A stretch of 64,000 nucleotides of DNA from Mycobacterium kyogaense (GTDB taxonomy: Bacteria; Actinomycetota; Actinomycetes; Mycobacteriales; Mycobacteriaceae), in NCBI RefSeq assembly GCF_003254575.1, contig NZ_QJUA01000011.1, positions 1 through 64,000 on the forward strand, given 5' to 3'. Below the pieces are notes generated by a model. The model saw only the letters and a list, made by a program, of their open reading frames with translations. It was not told where the DNA came from and did no database searches. Positions within the stretch are counted from its first letter, which is position 1. Every line of letters begins with the position of its first letter. A program made the translations under genes and the position numbers. Positions 63,034 to 64,000 of the stretch are shown one piece after another.

Positions 63034-64000
63034 CCGTGGTTCTGCCCACCACCGACTCCGTCTCCGACACCGACGTGCCGGAGGTGGTCCGTGCTTCGTG
63101 GTCGACGCGGGCGGGCGCGCTGCTGGTCGACGTCCTGCCGGGCGTGGCCGTGATCGTCACGATGGGGCTGTTGGCGCTGGGCTCGCCCGCCGACGGCTGG
63201 GCGCGTTGGGTGTTCACCGGCGCGGGCGCGGTGGCGCTGTTCGCGACGGCGGTCAACCGGCTGGTCCTTCCGGCCGCGACGGGGTGGACGCTGGGGCGGG
63301 CCCTGTGTGGCATCGCGGTGCGCGACCGGGCCGGCGGTCCCGTGGGCATCGGGCGGCTCGCCCTGCGCGAGCTCGCGCATCTGCTGGACATGCTGGCTGT
63401 GTTCGTCGGCTGGCTGTGGCCGCTCTGGGATCGCCGGCGCCGCACGTTCGCCGACATGCTGGCGCGCACCGAAGTCGTCGTCGTCGAGCGCCCGGCCCGC
63501 AACGTGCGGCGGCTGGTCGCGGTGGTGCTGATCGCGGTGGCGGTGGTGTGTGCGGCGGCCGCCGGGCTGGGCTACCTGACGGTGTACAAACACGAGCGCG
63601 CGGTCGATGCGGCGCGGGCCCAGATCGACGAGCAGGGGCCGCGCATCGTGGAGCAGATGCTGAGCTACAGCGCTGACACCATGGCCGCCGATTTCGCCCG
63701 CGCGCAGGGGCTGACCACGGACACCTACCGTGAGCAGTTGGTCGCACAGCAGCAGGCGGCGCAGAAGGCGGGAATCAAGTCCAACGAGTACTGGGCCGTC
63801 AGCCATGCGGTGCTCACCGATCCGCCGGTCACGCCGGATCAGGCGTCGATGCTGCTGGCGATGCAGGGGCAGCGCGGCGACGATCCGAAGACCCTGAAGT
63901 TCATCACGGCCACGGTGCGTGCCGACTTCGACCGCGCGGCGAACGGTCAGTGGCGAGTGGCGAACCTGACCGTGCTGAAGAAGCCGCAGATGAATCCGGC
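63030..64000 (+). CDS. mas1B: Mce-associated protein Mas1B with RDD domain (3' end outside window)
   Basis: This frame is open to the right edge, giving 323 residues. It starts with a GTG overlapping the mas1A stop (GTGA). The N-terminal part is an RDD membrane domain: WSTRAGALLVDVLPG, then GWTLGRALCGIAVRD, then DRRRRTFADMLA. Another membrane span lies at about 155-175 (VAVVLIAVAVVCAAAAG), followed by a Mas-like NTF2 domain. This RDD-Mas fusion matches Rv0176. The C-terminus is not in the window. Confidence 0.88.
   Translation, partial: MTVVLPTTDSVSDTDVPEVVRASWSTRAGALLVDVLPGVAVIVTMGLLALGSPADGWARWVFTGAGAVALFATAVNRLVLPAATGWTLGRALCGIAVRDRAGGPVGIGRLALRELAHLLDMLAVFVGWLWPLWDRRRRTFADMLARTEVVVVERPARNVRRLVAVVLIAVAVVCAAAAGLGYLTVYKHERAVDAARAQIDEQGPRIVEQMLSYSADTMAADFARAQGLTTDTYREQLVAQQQAAQKAGIKSNEYWAVSHAVLTDPPVTPDQASMLLAMQGQRGDDPKTLKFITATVRADFDRAANGQWRVANLTVLKKPQMNP

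Overview
The window is a high-GC actinobacterial chromosome segment from a mycobacterium, most likely a rapidly growing Mycolicibacterium-type species. The evidence is the 3' half of an ESX-1 type VII secretion locus, a complete mce1-type operon, and long runs of genes in the same order as the M. tuberculosis Rv3876-Rv3883c and Rv0144-Rv0176 regions. Those comparisons are from memory, not from a search. There are no rRNA or tRNA genes, insertion sequences, CRISPR arrays or phage genes that I can see.

Layout. 1-3634 (+): the end of espI, then eccD1, espJ and a small EspC-like substrate gene. 3635-6940 (-): espK and, upstream in the same operon, a membrane protein carrying two copies of a cysteine-bracketed domain. 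6941-8600: a gene-poor, lower-GC accessory pocket with a small unknown gene, a tandem duplication of that gene's 3' end and a TetR regulator. 8637-13328 (-): mycP1-eccE1-espB-espL, each gene overlapping the next. 13496-19442: a fructose phosphotransferase system (fruR-fruK-fruA-ptsH on the minus strand, ptsI divergent). 19551-23741: a pirin, a FUSC-type transporter, a small membrane protein and a TetR. 23881-32978: a TetR, a TIGR00027-type methyltransferase, aldehyde dehydrogenase, SDR, quinone oxidoreductase, HAD hydrolase, PPOX protein, DUF456 protein, an unknown, then ptpB and fadE2. 33003-38197: an accessory block with a FAD/Rieske oxidoreductase, an AraC regulator and a two-component system. 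38269-41237 (-): proton-translocating transhydrogenase pntAB, with PntA as one long polypeptide. 41438-45272: an alcohol dehydrogenase and a taurine/sulfonate/nitrate-type ABC importer. 45347-49815: a zinc-ribbon protein, a 36-residue protein, a TetR, an M42-like protein lacking its first metal-binding segment, DUF72, a DUF3349 remnant running into an MscS channel, and an SRPBCC protein. 49812-64000: mce1R, fadD5, yrbE1AB, mce1A-F, mas1A and the start of mas1B.

How the genes work together. EccD1 and EccE1 are membrane parts of the ESX-1 machine. MycP1 is its membrane-anchored protease. EspI, EspJ, EspK, EspL and EspB are ESX-1-associated proteins, and EspJ, the EspC-like protein and EspB each carry a YxxxD export motif. 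The PTS genes supply EI, HPr and EIIABC-Fru, with a kinase to convert fructose-1-phosphate. The mce1 operon encodes a lipid importer: two YrbE permeases, six Mce proteins and Mas accessory proteins, with FadD5 to activate fatty acids and Mce1R as the likely repressor.

The least ordinary items are the duplicated-domain membrane protein in the espK operon, the DUF3349/MscS frame break near 48500, the in-frame loss in the M42-like gene, the reorganised pntAB segment bracketed by near-identical hairpins, and several strong inverted repeats in regulatory positions.
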